A DNA stretch of 64,000 nt from Pedobacter soli (GCF_900101435.1 NZ_FMZH01000004.1:436615-500614), one strand, 5' to 3'. Positions 18,188 through 28,624 are shown, numbered from the stretch's first letter. The notes: generated by a model not told the origin, from the letters alone. Translations and numbers: made by a program.

Positions 18188-19639
18188 TTAGCCTAATGTA
18201 TTGGTGAATTTCATTCTGATTCCACTTTGAAAGGAGAGTATAATTTTAAAGATTTCGACCAGTGTTACCTTTTCGATTTTGGTGAGCGTATCGATTTCAA
18301 TAAAGTTATTGGGTGCTGCCTGATGGTTAATAATTAAATTGGCCTGGTGTTTTAATCTTAAACCCATCAGGTAATAATAAGATTGTGAAAGTTCGTTAAA
18401 CTGCCCTTCAGTAAAAACACCGAGTTCTTTTAAGGTTTTTAAACGTTCGCCGGTGTTTTCTTTCTGGAATATCCTGTTTTGTAATGCATAAACCCGCGCC
18501 AGATCAACAATGGGCGTCATGGCTGTTTTAATATCAAAAACCTCCTTCTTATGTATTTTTTGCGTTCTGATGTTTCTGAAATAGGTAAGTGGAGGTTCGT
18601 ACAAGAGGGCATTTTTAGCCAGGTACACATAAAATTTTTCAATGGGTTTCTGCAGTTCTTCATCTACGAAAGACCTCAAACTTTCCATGATGCTTAAATC
18701 GCCGTAAATAGCCCGGCAATCAAAAAAAGCTGCAAATTTTACTGCCGCCTCAGGCAAAGCTTCTTCGATCCAGTTCTTGTAATTGTATTTCCAGTGCGAT
18801 AAAGAATGGGTCCAGTTGGGGTTGGTCGCCATGTAATCACCATCACAATACACAAAGCCAACATAGTTTAATTTATCTGAAACCTGGGTAGCCAGGTCAA
18901 GAAAATAGGTGCGTACAGCAGCCCTTCTATCTTCCGTGGTATCTTCGTAAATAATGGCGTTATCCTGATCGGTTTTAAGGCTTACTTCTTTACGGCCCTC
19001 GCTACCCAAAACCATAAACACAAATTTTGCAGGTGGTGGACCAAGTTTCGTAATTACCTCTTCAATAATTTTGAATGAAATGGTATCGGCAATGGTGGTA
19101 ATAACTTCGTTTACAATTTTGGCATGTACGCCTCTGTTTAAGAGTTGTGCAACAATATGAGGTACTTTTTGCCATTTCAGTTTCAGATCGCTGGTGTTAA
19201 CTGCCGATTTTACCGACTGAATAAAAACCAGGGGAGATTCTGCCTGCTCGCTTAATAGTCTGTTGCGGCTCAAAAAACCAACGTAATTGCCATTATCGTT
19301 AACCAGCAAATAGCGAGATTTTTTGCTGAACATCATCAATATAGCCTCATAAACGTAAGCATCGGGTGTTATGGTTACAATATTGTGGTCCATAACGGTT
19401 TCAATAGCCAGGCTGGTATTTAATTGTTTGGCAATCACTTCGTTCCTTAAAGTAATATCGGTTACGAAACCAAGATAAGCCTGCGTTTCATCTTTTATAA
19501 AAAGACAGCTGGTCTTTTGCTCGGCCATTTTAATCGCGGCTTCAAAAATTGGCGTAGCAGGGCCGCAACTCACTATTTTTTTAAAGGTGATATCGCCGAT
19601 ACGGGCTGTATAAATGCGGTCGGCTAGTTTATCTTCCAT
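18188..19639 (-). CDS. CBS-domain/DUF294 nucleotidyltransferase-like protein
   Basis: The 483-residue protein has a CBS pair (about residues 10-135, e.g. SCLFIKDETQAYLGFVTD and RYLLVNDNGNYVGFLSR). A DUF294 nucleotidyltransferase-like domain follows, with MVLGSEGRKEVSLKTDQDN (about 207-225, the GlnD-like GSxxR...TDQD pattern), and then the DUF294 C-terminal helical domain. A cyclic-nucleotide domain, often at the N terminus of relatives, is absent. Likely a cytoplasmic nucleotide-sensing regulator. It overlaps the upstream exonuclease gene by 11 bases, implying translational coupling. Confidence 0.88.
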   Translation of the reverse strand: MEDKLADRIYTARIGDITFKKIVSCGPATPIFEAAIKMAEQKTSCLFIKDETQAYLGFVTDITLRNEVIAKQLNTSLAIETVMDHNIVTITPDAYVYEAILMMFSKKSRYLLVNDNGNYVGFLSRNRLLSEQAESPLVFIQSVKSAVNTSDLKLKWQKVPHIVAQLLNRGVHAKIVNEVITTIADTISFKIIEEVITKLGPPPAKFVFMVLGSEGRKEVSLKTDQDNAIIYEDTTEDRRAAVRTYFLDLATQVSDKLNYVGFVYCDGDYMATNPNWTHSLSHWKYNYKNWIEEALPEAAVKFAAFFDCRAIYGDLSIMESLRSFVDEELQKPIEKFYVYLAKNALLYEPPLTYFRNIRTQKIHKKEVFDIKTAMTPIVDLARVYALQNRIFQKENTGERLKTLKELGVFTEGQFNELSQSYYYLMGLRLKHQANLIINHQAAPNNFIEIDTLTKIEKVTLVEIFKIILSFQSGIRMKFTNTLG

Positions 19640-20306
19640 TAAAAATACTTTTTAAAATTTTTTTGAATGAAAATGCTTCTGCTTTCTTCTTTTCGCGGTT
19701 AAAGTTGTGTTGCTGACTATACACTGATGATAAACTGATTTTTTTGCTTTCTATCAGGTGAAAGAAAATTTTGGCTGCACTTAATGCATCAGCAAGAGCA
19801 TTATGCATATTCTCCGGCACCTCGTTAAACAATATGGCATAAAATTTATCAAGTTTGAGGTGATTGATTACAGCATCGGTAATGTATAAGGCACTTGCTT
19901 TCATGGTACAGAAAAACTGCAGGTCTTTAAAAACATTTTCCTTACCCATTCTAAATAATTCTACATTCACCATGTGATAATCGAGTTCAATAAAATGCCC
20001 TACAACCAAAGGTTTATACTGCTTAATATCTTCGTAAAACCTAAGCATAATTTCTTCTTTATTTTCACCATGCAAGCGCAAATATTCTGCGCTAATGTTG
20101 TGGATTTTTTGTGCTGCTTTATCAATATCAAAACCCGTATTGCTCAGGTAATGGTTCTCGCGTTTTACTTCCTGGTAATTGGCATCGTAAATTATCCAGG
20201 CAATTTGAACAATATGCGGCCAGTTGTTTTCTTTAGCATAAGGTGCCGACCAGTTTTTGGGCAGACCAGATGTTTCAGTATCAACTATGAGGAAATATGC
20301 TGACAA
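19629..20306 (-). CDS. DnaQ-like 3'-5' exonuclease (DEDDh)
   Basis: The 225-residue protein has exonuclease motif I VDTETSGLP (Asp9, Glu11), motif II around GHFIELDYHMVNVEL, and motif III HNALADALSAAKIF with the DEDDh His and Asp. It resembles stand-alone DNA polymerase III epsilon-type exonucleases. The start is TTG at 20304-20306: an in-frame stop lies just upstream and no ATG exists before motif I. Overlap with the CBS-DUF294 gene matches a recurring bacterial pairing in which the two activities are fused or adjacent. Confidence 0.85.
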   Translation of the reverse strand: MSAYFLIVDTETSGLPKNWSAPYAKENNWPHIVQIAWIIYDANYQEVKRENHYLSNTGFDIDKAAQKIHNISAEYLRLHGENKEEIMLRFYEDIKQYKPLVVGHFIELDYHMVNVELFRMGKENVFKDLQFFCTMKASALYITDAVINHLKLDKFYAILFNEVPENMHNALADALSAAKIFFHLIESKKISLSSVYSQQHNFNREKKKAEAFSFKKILKSIFNGR

Positions 20307-20485
20307 ATTGCTTGGTTAGTTTTTACAGTTAAAGGCTGATGTTTGATCAAAGGTAATTAATAAGGGCGATAAACGATAATAATTCAATCAAAGTGCTGCG
20401 CAGAAAATTATTTTCAAATTATGAATATATTATTTGATAAAGTAAAAGATTTGCACTTATTTGCCGCAAAAAATGAATTGAAATT

Positions 20486-21856
20486 ATGCTCTCACGATTA
20501 TTTTGCGTTTTCGCATGTATTATGTGTTTGGGTTCTGCTTTTGCCCAAAAGAAGCTTGCTGAAAATATGCACTTCAAAAAGCTGGCTAATGGCCTCGAAG
20601 TATTGGTTGTTGTAGACCGTACGGTACCTTTGGTTACCATCGAAATGGCCTGCAGGAATGGCTCTTTTACCGAAACCAATGAATTTAACGGACTGAGCCA
20701 CCTATACGAACACCTTTTCTTTAAGGCGAATAAAGATTATCCTGATTTTGAAAGCCTTAATGGCAGAATGAACGATCTGGATATCAACTCAAACGCCACT
20801 ACAAGAGAAGAAGTAGTGAATTACTTTTTTACCCTCCCGGCTGCTAATTTAAAAGCTGGCTTAAGCCTGATGAATTCTTCAATCCGCTATCCGAAGTTTA
20901 TTAAAGAAGATATGGCGCTTGAAAATGAAGTGGTGAATGCAGAATTTACGCGGCATGAGTCGAGCCCGATCTTTGCTTTAATGGAGGCCAACTCCCGCCA
21001 CATGTGGGGTTCAAATTATTCGCGTAAAAACGTAATTGGCAGCCATGAGGTAATTTTATCGGCTACGCCAGCCAAAATGGATTCGATTAAAAACAAATAT
21101 TACTGGCCAAACAATTCGGTGCTGGTTATTGCCGGCGATGTTAAGGTTGATGATGCCTTTGGTTATGTAGATTATATTTTTAGCGGCTGGAAACCATCAA
21201 AAGTAGATCCTTTTGTAAAATGGCCTATTCCTGAGTTTAAGCCATTAACTAAAAATGATTATTATCTGGTAGAATCGAATAAAAGCCCCGTGCCCTACAT
21301 GTTGTTTAGCTGGCATGGCCCCGATACACGTAATGATATTCCGGCAACCTATGCGGCCGATGTGTTTTCATTTATTGTTAATCAGAACGGTTCGAAAATG
21401 AAACAGGCTTTGATTAATTCGGGATTGGCGCAGGAAGCAGATGTAAATTATTATACACAGAAATATACTGGCCCGATAAGCTTAATGGTTAGCCCCAATC
21501 CGGCAAAAGTGAAAGAATGTTATGATGAGGTGTTGAAGCAGATTTCGCTTTGGGCCAATGAAGATTATTTATCAGACCTTCAGATAGAACGCGCAAAAAG
21601 ATTGTTATCCATCGAACAGGTAGAAAGGAGAGAAGTAACCTCAGATTACGCACATTTACTCTCTTTTTGGTGGGCATCAGCTTCAATCGATTATTATACC
21701 CATTATGAAGAAGAGGTAAATAAAGTTACCCGAAAGGATTTATTGGATTATGTACGGAAATATATTAAAGATAAGCCTTATTGTGCAGGTTTAATGATGG
21801 ATAATGCGAGTATGAAAACAGTTAAACCTGAAACATTTTTTAAATCGACTAATTAA
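20486..21856 (+). CDS. M16 family zinc metallopeptidase, catalytic member
   Basis: The 456-residue protein has a signal peptide (about residues 1-21, ending AFAQ) and the inverted zinc motif HxxEH as HLYEHLFF near residues 74-78. The downstream glutamate lies in ALENEVVNAEF, about 75 residues later, as in pitrilysin-type peptidases. It has the two-domain size of M16B subunits. It is likely periplasmic and partners with the product of the next gene, which starts 9 bases after its stop. Earlier plus-strand starts exist in other frames only; this ATG gives a clean signal sequence. Confidence 0.9.
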   Translation: MLSRLFCVFACIMCLGSAFAQKKLAENMHFKKLANGLEVLVVVDRTVPLVTIEMACRNGSFTETNEFNGLSHLYEHLFFKANKDYPDFESLNGRMNDLDINSNATTREEVVNYFFTLPAANLKAGLSLMNSSIRYPKFIKEDMALENEVVNAEFTRHESSPIFALMEANSRHMWGSNYSRKNVIGSHEVILSATPAKMDSIKNKYYWPNNSVLVIAGDVKVDDAFGYVDYIFSGWKPSKVDPFVKWPIPEFKPLTKNDYYLVESNKSPVPYMLFSWHGPDTRNDIPATYAADVFSFIVNQNGSKMKQALINSGLAQEADVNYYTQKYTGPISLMVSPNPAKVKECYDEVLKQISLWANEDYLSDLQIERAKRLLSIEQVERREVTSDYAHLLSFWWASASIDYYTHYEEEVNKVTRKDLLDYVRKYIKDKPYCAGLMMDNASMKTVKPETFFKSTN

Positions 21857-21865
21857 CCCGATCTG

Positions 21866-23149
21866 ATGAAAAGAATTATATTTTTTATTGTTTTTGCACT
21901 GTTGTACCAATATAGCAACGCGCAAACAAAAGCCATTTCATTTGATGTTAATGGTTTGAAAGTGATTTTAAAACCTACCGAAAAAGAAACGGTTAGCATT
22001 AGTATGTTTTTTCGGGGCGGTGTAATGAATTATACTGCTCAACAGGCGGGTATAGAAAACCTGGCGCTAGCTGCTGCAGCTACCTGTGGTACCAAAAATT
22101 ACAGTGTAGTCGATTATCAGGAGCTTGCCGATGAATACGGAATCGCTATTTCAGGTTCTTCTACAACTGATTATGGAACCATCACCATGAATTGCATTTC
22201 TAAATACCTGGATCAGGGCTGGAAACTGTTTTCTGATGCTGTGGTTAATCCGGCATTTGATAAAAATGAATTCCAAACCACTAAAGAGCGCATGATATCG
22301 GCTATTTACCACAGTCAGTCTGATCCTGAAACAAGGATTGAGCAAATGAGCATGGAAAGTATGTTCAAAGATTCACCTTATAGCATTAATCCTTTGGGTA
22401 GCGATAAAACAGTAGGAGGATTTACCGCCGAAATGGTTAGTAACTATTACCATAACGAACTCTTAAACCGAAATAAAATGTTTCTGGTGGTGGCTGGCAA
22501 GATTACCAAAGAAGCACTGGAACAAAAAATACAAGCTTCTTTTAAAGAACTTAAAGGTAAAGCCTATACCCCTCCGGTTTACGACCGTAAAATGTTAACC
22601 GGCGAGCGTTTGGTGGTTGAACAAAGAGATATTGCCACCAATTATATGAGTTGCATTATGAATGCGCCAACCATGAGCAGCCCCGATTACCATGCCTTTG
22701 TTTTGATTATTAATGCATTAAGTGGTAGTATGAACTACGAGTTGAGAACACGTTTAGGTTTATCTTACGCGCCAGGCGCAACCGTTAAGACCCAACAAAT
22801 TCCATACAGTTCGATGTATGTAAGTACTACGCAGCCTAAAAAAGCTTTTCAGGCCATGGTTACGGTTTACAATAACATTAAAGAAGGAAAATACAGTCAG
22901 CGGTACCTCGATGCCTTAAAAAAAGACCATCGGGATGGTTATTACAGGCACCAGGAGAGTGCAAGCTCGATTGTAGAAGATTTAGGCGAAGCAGAAGTAC
23001 TGGGAAGTTACACACTTGTTGATGATATGGTACCTAATTTTAATAAAGTAACCCTGGCTGATATGAAAGATTCTTTTACCAAATACCTGAAAGGGGCAAT
23101 CTGGGTTTATCTGGGAGATGAACAGGTAGGGAAGGCTGCTTTTCAGTAA
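21866..23149 (+). CDS. M16 family peptidase-like protein, probably non-catalytic partner
   Basis: The 427-residue secreted protein (signal peptide ending SNAQ near residue 20) has the M16 fold: ISMFFRGGVMNYTAQQAGIENLALAAAATCG occupies the place of the zinc site, but the HxxEH residues are missing. The C-terminal half keeps the substrate-binding block YELRTRLGLSYAPGA (the RxxxGxxY pattern). In heterodimeric M16B enzymes one subunit carries zinc and the other this Arg/Tyr pair, so these two adjacent genes probably form one enzyme. Substrate unknown. Confidence 0.88.
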   Translation: MKRIIFFIVFALLYQYSNAQTKAISFDVNGLKVILKPTEKETVSISMFFRGGVMNYTAQQAGIENLALAAAATCGTKNYSVVDYQELADEYGIAISGSSTTDYGTITMNCISKYLDQGWKLFSDAVVNPAFDKNEFQTTKERMISAIYHSQSDPETRIEQMSMESMFKDSPYSINPLGSDKTVGGFTAEMVSNYYHNELLNRNKMFLVVAGKITKEALEQKIQASFKELKGKAYTPPVYDRKMLTGERLVVEQRDIATNYMSCIMNAPTMSSPDYHAFVLIINALSGSMNYELRTRLGLSYAPGATVKTQQIPYSSMYVSTTQPKKAFQAMVTVYNNIKEGKYSQRYLDALKKDHRDGYYRHQESASSIVEDLGEAEVLGSYTLVDDMVPNFNKVTLADMKDSFTKYLKGAIWVYLGDEQVGKAAFQ

Positions 23150-23168
23150 TGAACGTATTTTAATGGGG

Positions 23169-23244
23169 ATCGTCTTTTAGCGTATAGTGGAGAAATCTGA
23201 TTAAAGATCTCTCCACTACGCTTCGCTTCGGTCGAGGTGACGAT
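23169..23244. repeat. Imperfect palindromic repeat between M16 and glpF genes
   Basis: ATCGTC (23169-23174) and GACGAT (23239-23244) bracket an inner near-palindrome: CGTATAGTGGAGAAATCT against AGATCTCTCCACTACG. The phrase GTCACCTCGACCGAAGCG (reverse strand) is, from memory, a common intergenic repeat core in Sphingobacteriaceae. It lies between two convergent genes and could also end both transcripts. Confidence 0.6.
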
Positions 23245-23248
23245 TTAC

Positions 23249-23986
23249 CTATTTATGCATAAACAGGTAAACTACTGCAGCCAAAGTAGCGCCAGCTATA
23301 GGACCAATTATAGGTACCCAGGCATAATCCCAGTCACTGCTCCCTTTACCTTTCATCGGAATTAAGGCATGTATAATTCTCGGCCCCAAATCTCTTGCCG
23401 GGTTAATGGCGTAACCTGTTGTACCACCCAGTGCCAAACCGATTACCCAAACCAAAAATGCAACAGGTATAGCTCCCAGCGATCCTAAACCAATGGGTGT
23501 AGTATTTTCTTTTGTGCCCATACTGGCATCGGTGAAATAGAAAATTACAAAAATGAGCACAAAAGTTCCGATAATTTCAGAAACCAGATTAGAAGCCTTG
23601 TTTCTGATGGCCGGAGCTGTTGCAAACGGAGCCGCTTTTAATCCCGGATCTTCGGTTGCATCGAAATGATCTTTATACATTACCCAAACCAGGAAGGAAC
23701 CCGTCATGGCACCGGCCAGCTGTGCCAGGATGTAAAAAGGAACTAATTCCCAGTTAAAACCTTTACCAATGGCTAAACCTAATGTTACAATGGGATTGAG
23801 GTGCGCCCCACTGTAAGGTCCGGCTACCACAACACCAACAAATACGGCAAGTGCCCAGGCCGTGGTAATGGAAATCCAGCCACCATTATTTCCTTTTGTA
23901 CCTTTAAGTACCACATTGGCTACCACACCATTACCCAAAAGGATCATTAATGCGGTGCCAATAAATTCTGCGAGATATATGTTCAT
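23249..23986 (-). CDS. glpF: Glycerol uptake facilitator (aquaglyceroporin)
   Basis: The 245-residue membrane protein of the MIP family has two half-helix signatures: SGAHLNPIVTLGLA (NPI rather than the usual NPA) and GYAINPARDLGPR. The Asp after NPAR is the hallmark of glycerol-conducting GlpF as opposed to water-only aquaporins. Six membrane segments are visible. It is the third gene of a glpD-glpK-glpF operon, 25 bases after glpK, and brings in glycerol for the kinase. Confidence 0.95.
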   Translation of the reverse strand: MNIYLAEFIGTALMILLGNGVVANVVLKGTKGNNGGWISITTAWALAVFVGVVVAGPYSGAHLNPIVTLGLAIGKGFNWELVPFYILAQLAGAMTGSFLVWVMYKDHFDATEDPGLKAAPFATAPAIRNKASNLVSEIIGTFVLIFVIFYFTDASMGTKENTTPIGLGSLGAIPVAFLVWVIGLALGGTTGYAINPARDLGPRIIHALIPMKGKGSSDWDYAWVPIIGPIAGATLAAVVYLFMHK

Positions 23987-24011
23987 ACGTTAAATTCTTA
24001 TGCTGATATAA

Positions 24012-25502
24012 TTAATCTTCTGCGTTTACTCTTGCTGCTTTTACGGCTCTGTTCCAGCCTTTTATTCTGGTTGTATTGTCTATGCCAGCTTCAGCAACAA
24101 AAGTGTTGTCTATTTTCCATTGCGATCTGATCTGGTCGATATCTTTCCAGAAGCCAGTTGCCAATCCGGCCAGGTAGGCAGCACCTATTGCGGTAACCTC
24201 CGTTACTTTTGGTCTGATTACTTTACAATTTAACAAGTCGGCCTGGAATTGCATTAAAAGGTTATTGGCAGTGGCACCGCCATCAACACGCAATTCGGCA
24301 ATGTTTACATCCGCATCAGCTTCCATGGCTTTTAAAACATCCATGGTTTGGTAGGCAATACTTTCAAGCGCTGCACGCGCAATGTGCGATTTGTTTGTGC
24401 CCCGGGTTAAGCCGGTAATAGTGCCACGCGCGTGCTGATCCCAGTGTGGGGCACCTAAGCCCGCAAATGCAGGTACTACGTACACGCCATCAGTATCTTT
24501 CACTTTTTTAGCCAAAGTTTCTACATCAGCCGATTTGGAAATTAAGCCCATTTCATCGCGAAGCCACTGTACAACAGCTCCGCCAATAAAAATACTGCCT
24601 TCTAAAGCGTATTGTACTTCGCCGTTAATCTGCCAGGCTATAGTGGTGAGTAAATTGTTTTCCGAAATTTTAGGTGTTGTTCCGATATTCATCAGCATAA
24701 AACAGCCAGTACCGTATGTGTTTTTTACCATACCCACTTCGGTACACATTTGGCCAAATAAAGCCGATTGCTGATCGCCGGCAATACCCGCAATAGGAAT
24801 TTTAGCTGCTAAAATCTTACCAGCCGTTTGGCCATATACTTCGCTTGATGATTTTACCTCCGGTAGCATTTGTTTCGGAATGCCAAAAAGATCAAGCAGT
24901 TCATCATCCCAGCTTAAGGTATGGATGTTGTAAATCATGGTACGTGAGGCATTGGTTACATCGGTAACATGTTTCTCTCCGGCAGTTAATTTCCAGATCA
25001 GCCAGCTATCAATGGTGCCAAAGGCCAGTTTACCCGCTTCGGCCTTTGCCCTGGCGCCGGCAACATTTTCGAGTATCCACCTTATTTTAGTAGCCGAAAA
25101 ATAGGCATCTATAATCAGTCCGGTTTTTTCCTGTATCTTACCCGATAGGCCTTTAGCCTTAATTTCATCACAATAAGCAGAAGTGCGCCGGTCTTGCCAA
25201 ACAATGGCATTGTGTACGGGCATGCCGGTTTCTTTATCCCAAACTACAGTTGTTTCGCGCTGATTGGTAATGCCGATCGAGTCGATATCACTCACGGTTA
25301 AGCCGGCTTTAACAATTACTTCGGTTACAACGGCCAGTTGTGTTGACCATATTTCCATTGGATCGTGCTCAACCCAGCCTGCCTGGGGGTAAATTTGTGT
25401 GAACTCGCGCTGCGCAATAGCGGTAATATCGCCATTGTGATCAAAAATAATTGCTCTCGAACTTGTGGTTCCCTGATCGAGAGACAGGATGTATTTGCTC
25501 AT
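24012..25502 (-). CDS. glpK: Glycerol kinase
   Basis: The 496-residue protein is a full-length FGGY kinase. It has the N-terminal phosphate loop [17 protein letters not shown], the glycerol-binding [10 protein letters not shown] and QRETTVVWD, and the C-terminal family block with [15 protein letters not shown]. It phosphorylates glycerol to sn-glycerol 3-phosphate in the cytoplasm, trapping what GlpF admits. It lies between glpD (14 bases upstream) and glpF. Confidence 0.97.
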   Translation of the reverse strand: MSKYILSLDQGTTSSRAIIFDHNGDITAIAQREFTQIYPQAGWVEHDPMEIWSTQLAVVTEVIVKAGLTVSDIDSIGITNQRETTVVWDKETGMPVHNAIVWQDRRTSAYCDEIKAKGLSGKIQEKTGLIIDAYFSATKIRWILENVAGARAKAEAGKLAFGTIDSWLIWKLTAGEKHVTDVTNASRTMIYNIHTLSWDDELLDLFGIPKQMLPEVKSSSEVYGQTAGKILAAKIPIAGIAGDQQSALFGQMCTEVGMVKNTYGTGCFMLMNIGTTPKISENNLLTTIAWQINGEVQYALEGSIFIGGAVVQWLRDEMGLISKSADVETLAKKVKDTDGVYVVPAFAGLGAPHWDQHARGTITGLTRGTNKSHIARAALESIAYQTMDVLKAMEADADVNIAELRVDGGATANNLLMQFQADLLNCKVIRPKVTEVTAIGAAYLAGLATGFWKDIDQIRSQWKIDNTFVAEAGIDNTTRIKGWNRAVKAARVNAED

Positions 25503-25516
25503 AATTAAGAATTTGG

Positions 25517-27121
25517 TTAGTGGGCTAAAGCCGTTCCGGTTTTTATCTGTGTTGAATGATAAATATAACCATCGGCTAAGGTATTAAAAGTTTCAATCTG
25601 ATTTGTTTCCCAATCCTGATCTGCTGCTAATTCTTGCGCAAGGAGAGCAGCCACTTTTGGGGCCATATCTTTAGCCGCCTGTGCATCTATAAAAAGAATA
25701 CGCATCCTGCGGCTTAAAATATCTTCTGCAGTTTCGGCCATTTCGTTTCTCGCCGACCATATTACTTCGGCACAGGTGTAAGGGAAACCGGGATGCAGCT
25801 TTTCTGCCAGATCAGGGTTTTGCTGCATTAATGCTTCAATTTTGCTGCGATCTGAACCATAGGTATCCAGATAATGGTCTCCTGCAACATCGATACTGCC
25901 GTGAATTTTTAAATGCTCAGTTACGCATGCTTTCGCTTCAAGCCCGGCATGCGAAATGGCCAGGTTTACTGTTTCTTCGGCCATTCGGCGATAGGTTGTC
26001 CATTTGCCTCCTGTAATGGTAATTAAACCTTTGGCAGAAACCATTAATTTATGGTCGCGGCTAATTTCTTTGGTACTGTTACCATTGTTGTTGGTAGGTG
26101 CAGCAAGTGGTCTCAGACCTGAAAAAACGCTTAAAATATCTTTTTCTAATGGTTTGCGCTTAAAGTAACTTGCGGCTGTACTCATAATAAAATCAACCTC
26201 CTGCTTTAAAGCCCTTGGCTCCAGGCTGTGCTCATCTAAGGGTGTATCGGTAGTGCCAACCAGTAAATGCTCGTGCCATGGAACGGCAAATAATACCCTT
26301 CCATCAGATGTTTTAGGGATCATGAGTGCCGATTCACTGTTTAAAAAGCTTTTATCCAGCACAACGTGAACGCCTTGGCTCGGACGTACCAGTTTTTTTG
26401 CACTGGGATTGTTCATCTGTAAAATATCATCAACAAATACTCCTGTAGCATTAATCACCACTTTACCGTAGTGTTTAGCTTTTTCGCCGGTTATAACATC
26501 TTCTGTTTCAATACCGGTAACTATTTCGCCTTCACTTTTTAACAGCGCAGTTACTTTGGTATAGTTTAACAAAATGGCGCCGTTTTCAATAGCTGTTTGG
26601 GCAATATTGATGGCCAGACGAGCATCATCGAATTTGCCATCATAATACCTGATGCTTCCTTTTAAGCCCTTCTCTTTAATACCTGGCATCATGTTTAGCG
26701 TTTCTGTTTTGCTGAAATATTTCGATTTTCCGAAACTGTATTTGCCAGAAAGCCAATCGTACAGCGTTAAACCTGCAAGATATTTGATTACAGAAAACCA
26801 GTTGTAGCAGGGGATGAGGAATGCTTCTTTGTTTACCAAATGTTTAGCATTTTGCTGGAGCAGCCCACGTTCTTTCAAAGCGTGCCGAACCAGGGCAATG
26901 TCTCCCTGAGCCAGATAACGTACGCCACCATGTACCAGTTTCGTACTCCGGCTTGATGTTCCTTTTGCAAAATCTGACTGTTCTACCAGCAGGGTTTTTA
27001 GGCCACGGCTGGCGGCATCTAAAGCGGTGCCCAGGCCGGTAGCTCCTCCACCAATAATAATCAGATCCCAATTCGTGTTTTCGGCAAGTATATGTTGGTG
27101 TAATCTCTTCATTGGTTTCAT
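25517..27121 (-). CDS. glpD: Aerobic glycerol-3-phosphate dehydrogenase
   Basis: The 534-residue flavoprotein has the FAD-binding [18 protein letters not shown] near residues 23-40 and [18 protein letters not shown], both conserved in GlpD/GlpA. It oxidises glycerol 3-phosphate to dihydroxyacetone phosphate and passes electrons to quinone at the inner membrane. It is the first gene of the glp operon, facing a DeoR-family regulator gene across a 274-base spacer that should hold the operon promoter and operators. A second in-frame ATG three codons in is possible. Confidence 0.95.
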   Translation of the reverse strand: MKPMKRLHQHILAENTNWDLIIIGGGATGLGTALDAASRGLKTLLVEQSDFAKGTSSRSTKLVHGGVRYLAQGDIALVRHALKERGLLQQNAKHLVNKEAFLIPCYNWFSVIKYLAGLTLYDWLSGKYSFGKSKYFSKTETLNMMPGIKEKGLKGSIRYYDGKFDDARLAINIAQTAIENGAILLNYTKVTALLKSEGEIVTGIETEDVITGEKAKHYGKVVINATGVFVDDILQMNNPSAKKLVRPSQGVHVVLDKSFLNSESALMIPKTSDGRVLFAVPWHEHLLVGTTDTPLDEHSLEPRALKQEVDFIMSTAASYFKRKPLEKDILSVFSGLRPLAAPTNNNGNSTKEISRDHKLMVSAKGLITITGGKWTTYRRMAEETVNLAISHAGLEAKACVTEHLKIHGSIDVAGDHYLDTYGSDRSKIEALMQQNPDLAEKLHPGFPYTCAEVIWSARNEMAETAEDILSRRMRILFIDAQAAKDMAPKVAALLAQELAADQDWETNQIETFNTLADGYIYHSTQIKTGTALAH

Positions 27122-27395
27122 TCGTTAATCAATTATGTTGCTTGCTGACTGTGTTTAAGGCTTACCAAACTATGGTTAGGTTAAAACAATAAATCGCCGC
27201 ATTCTTAACCGCGACTTGCGTCGGCTATCAGGTTTCGTTATGTTTTAAAAAATAATAAAACGAAACAATACGCAATTATAACAAATCGTAATCGAAATAA
27301 TATAATAAGTAGATTAAAAATTTATTAATTATTTTTATAAAATAGGTTAAAGCCTGTTTTTATTGCTATTTTGCAGCACGCTAATTAGATATGTT

Positions 27396-28160
27396 ATGAT
27401 GAATTTGGCTGAGAGGCATCAGTTTATTTTAAGTCGGCTACAACGTGATCAATACATCAACGTAGTTGATTTGTGTAAGGAATTGAAAGTCTCGTCTGTA
27501 ACAATAAGAAAGGACTTAAAACTGTTGGAAGATAAGAGCCTGCTTTTTAGAACACACGGCGGGGCAACTGTAAATAACCCATATACTGTTGACCGTCCGG
27601 TTAACGAAAAAGAAAAACTACAATCGACCGAGAAGCATAAAATAGGTATTGCTGCAGCCGGCATGCTAAACGATAACGATTCGATCGTTATTGCCTCTGG
27701 CACTACAGTACTTTATTTCGCCAAAAATATTGCACCGGCCGCTAATTTAACAGTGGTTACTTCGGCTTTAAATGTAGCGTTTGAGTTGATGCGCGAGCCG
27801 AGTATAGAGGTAATTCAGCTGGGTGGCTTGCTGAGAAAAAGCTCGTCGTCGGTAATGGGTGCTTATGCCGAACAGGTTTTGCAAGATTTCTATTTTAACA
27901 AGCTGTTTTTAGGCGTGGATGGCATAGACCTCGATTTTGGTTTAACTACCACCAACGCAATGGAGGCCCATTTAAACCGGAAAATGATTGCGGCATCGCA
28001 ACGGACAATTGTACTGGCCGATTCGACTAAATTTGGCAAAAGAGGCTTTGGAAAGATATGCGGATTGGAAGAAATAGATCATATTATAACTGATAAAGGA
28101 ATTTCTGAACAAATTGTAAAACATTTGGAGGGTTTGGGTGTTACTGTAACTATCGTATAG
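27396..28160 (+). CDS. DeoR/GlpR-family transcriptional regulator
   Basis: The 254-residue protein has an N-terminal DeoR helix-turn-helix (NLAERHQFILSRLQRDQY ... LKVSSVTIRKDLKLLEDKSL, with RTHGGA after it). Its C-terminal sugar-phosphate sensor domain contains GIAAAGMLNDNDSIVIASGTT, the LGGLLRKSSSS block and FLGVDGIDLDFGLTT. I chose the ATG pair at 27396-27401; the TTG at 27363 would add an unconserved hydrophobic lead. The divergent position next to glpD implies that it is the glycerol regulator, with glycerol 3-phosphate the likely effector. Family and context are clear; the target is inference. Confidence 0.88.
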   Translation: MMNLAERHQFILSRLQRDQYINVVDLCKELKVSSVTIRKDLKLLEDKSLLFRTHGGATVNNPYTVDRPVNEKEKLQSTEKHKIGIAAAGMLNDNDSIVIASGTTVLYFAKNIAPAANLTVVTSALNVAFELMREPSIEVIQLGGLLRKSSSSVMGAYAEQVLQDFYFNKLFLGVDGIDLDFGLTTTNAMEAHLNRKMIAASQRTIVLADSTKFGKRGFGKICGLEEIDHIITDKGISEQIVKHLEGLGVTVTIV

Positions 28161-28202
28161 CGAAAGCTTGCGTATAGTAAACCAAAACATCATAATTTGA
28201 AC

Positions 28203-28592
28203 ATGGGAAAAAAACGAATACACATTTTAGAAGACGATCAGGAGATCAGAAACGTTATTGAAATTTTGTTAAGTGACGAGGGGTTTGAACTGCAGCTTTC
28301 ATCATCATTTGCAGAATTGAAAAAGAATATACAGGATGCCATGCCTGATCTTTTCCTGCTGGATGTGATGCTGCCTGACGGTAACGGAGCAGAGATTTGT
28401 GAAGATTTAAAAACGGATATTTTTACCAAACACATCCCGATTATTGTAATGTCGGCACAAAATAATAGTGAGCAAAAAGCTATTGATGCCTTTGCAGATG
28501 ATTATATCAGCAAACCTTTTGATATTGATGATGTGCTGAAACGCATTAATGTACAATTACAAAAAAGCGCGAGTAAAAGCATAAAAATTTAG
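28203..28592 (+). CDS. Stand-alone response regulator receiver protein
   Basis: The 129-residue protein is a single CheY-like receiver domain: acidic pocket LEDDQE near residues 8-13, phospho-acceptor Asp in LFLLDVMLPDGNGAE near residue 52, Thr/Ser position in VMSAQN, and the conserved Lys in YISKPFD. No output domain is present. The ATG at 28203 replaces a TTG two codons upstream. No histidine kinase is adjacent, so its partner is elsewhere. It follows the DeoR-type gene by 42 bases but need not be functionally linked. Confidence 0.9.
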   Translation: MGKKRIHILEDDQEIRNVIEILLSDEGFELQLSSSFAELKKNIQDAMPDLFLLDVMLPDGNGAEICEDLKTDIFTKHIPIIVMSAQNNSEQKAIDAFADDYISKPFDIDDVLKRINVQLQKSASKSIKI

Positions 28593-28624
28593 CGGGAGTT
28601 GGCCAAAAGCCACTTAAAGAGCGT

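Noticed and set aside
28203..28592. Receiver protein as part of a two-component pair
   Set aside because: No histidine kinase gene is adjacent and the next gene is on the opposite strand.
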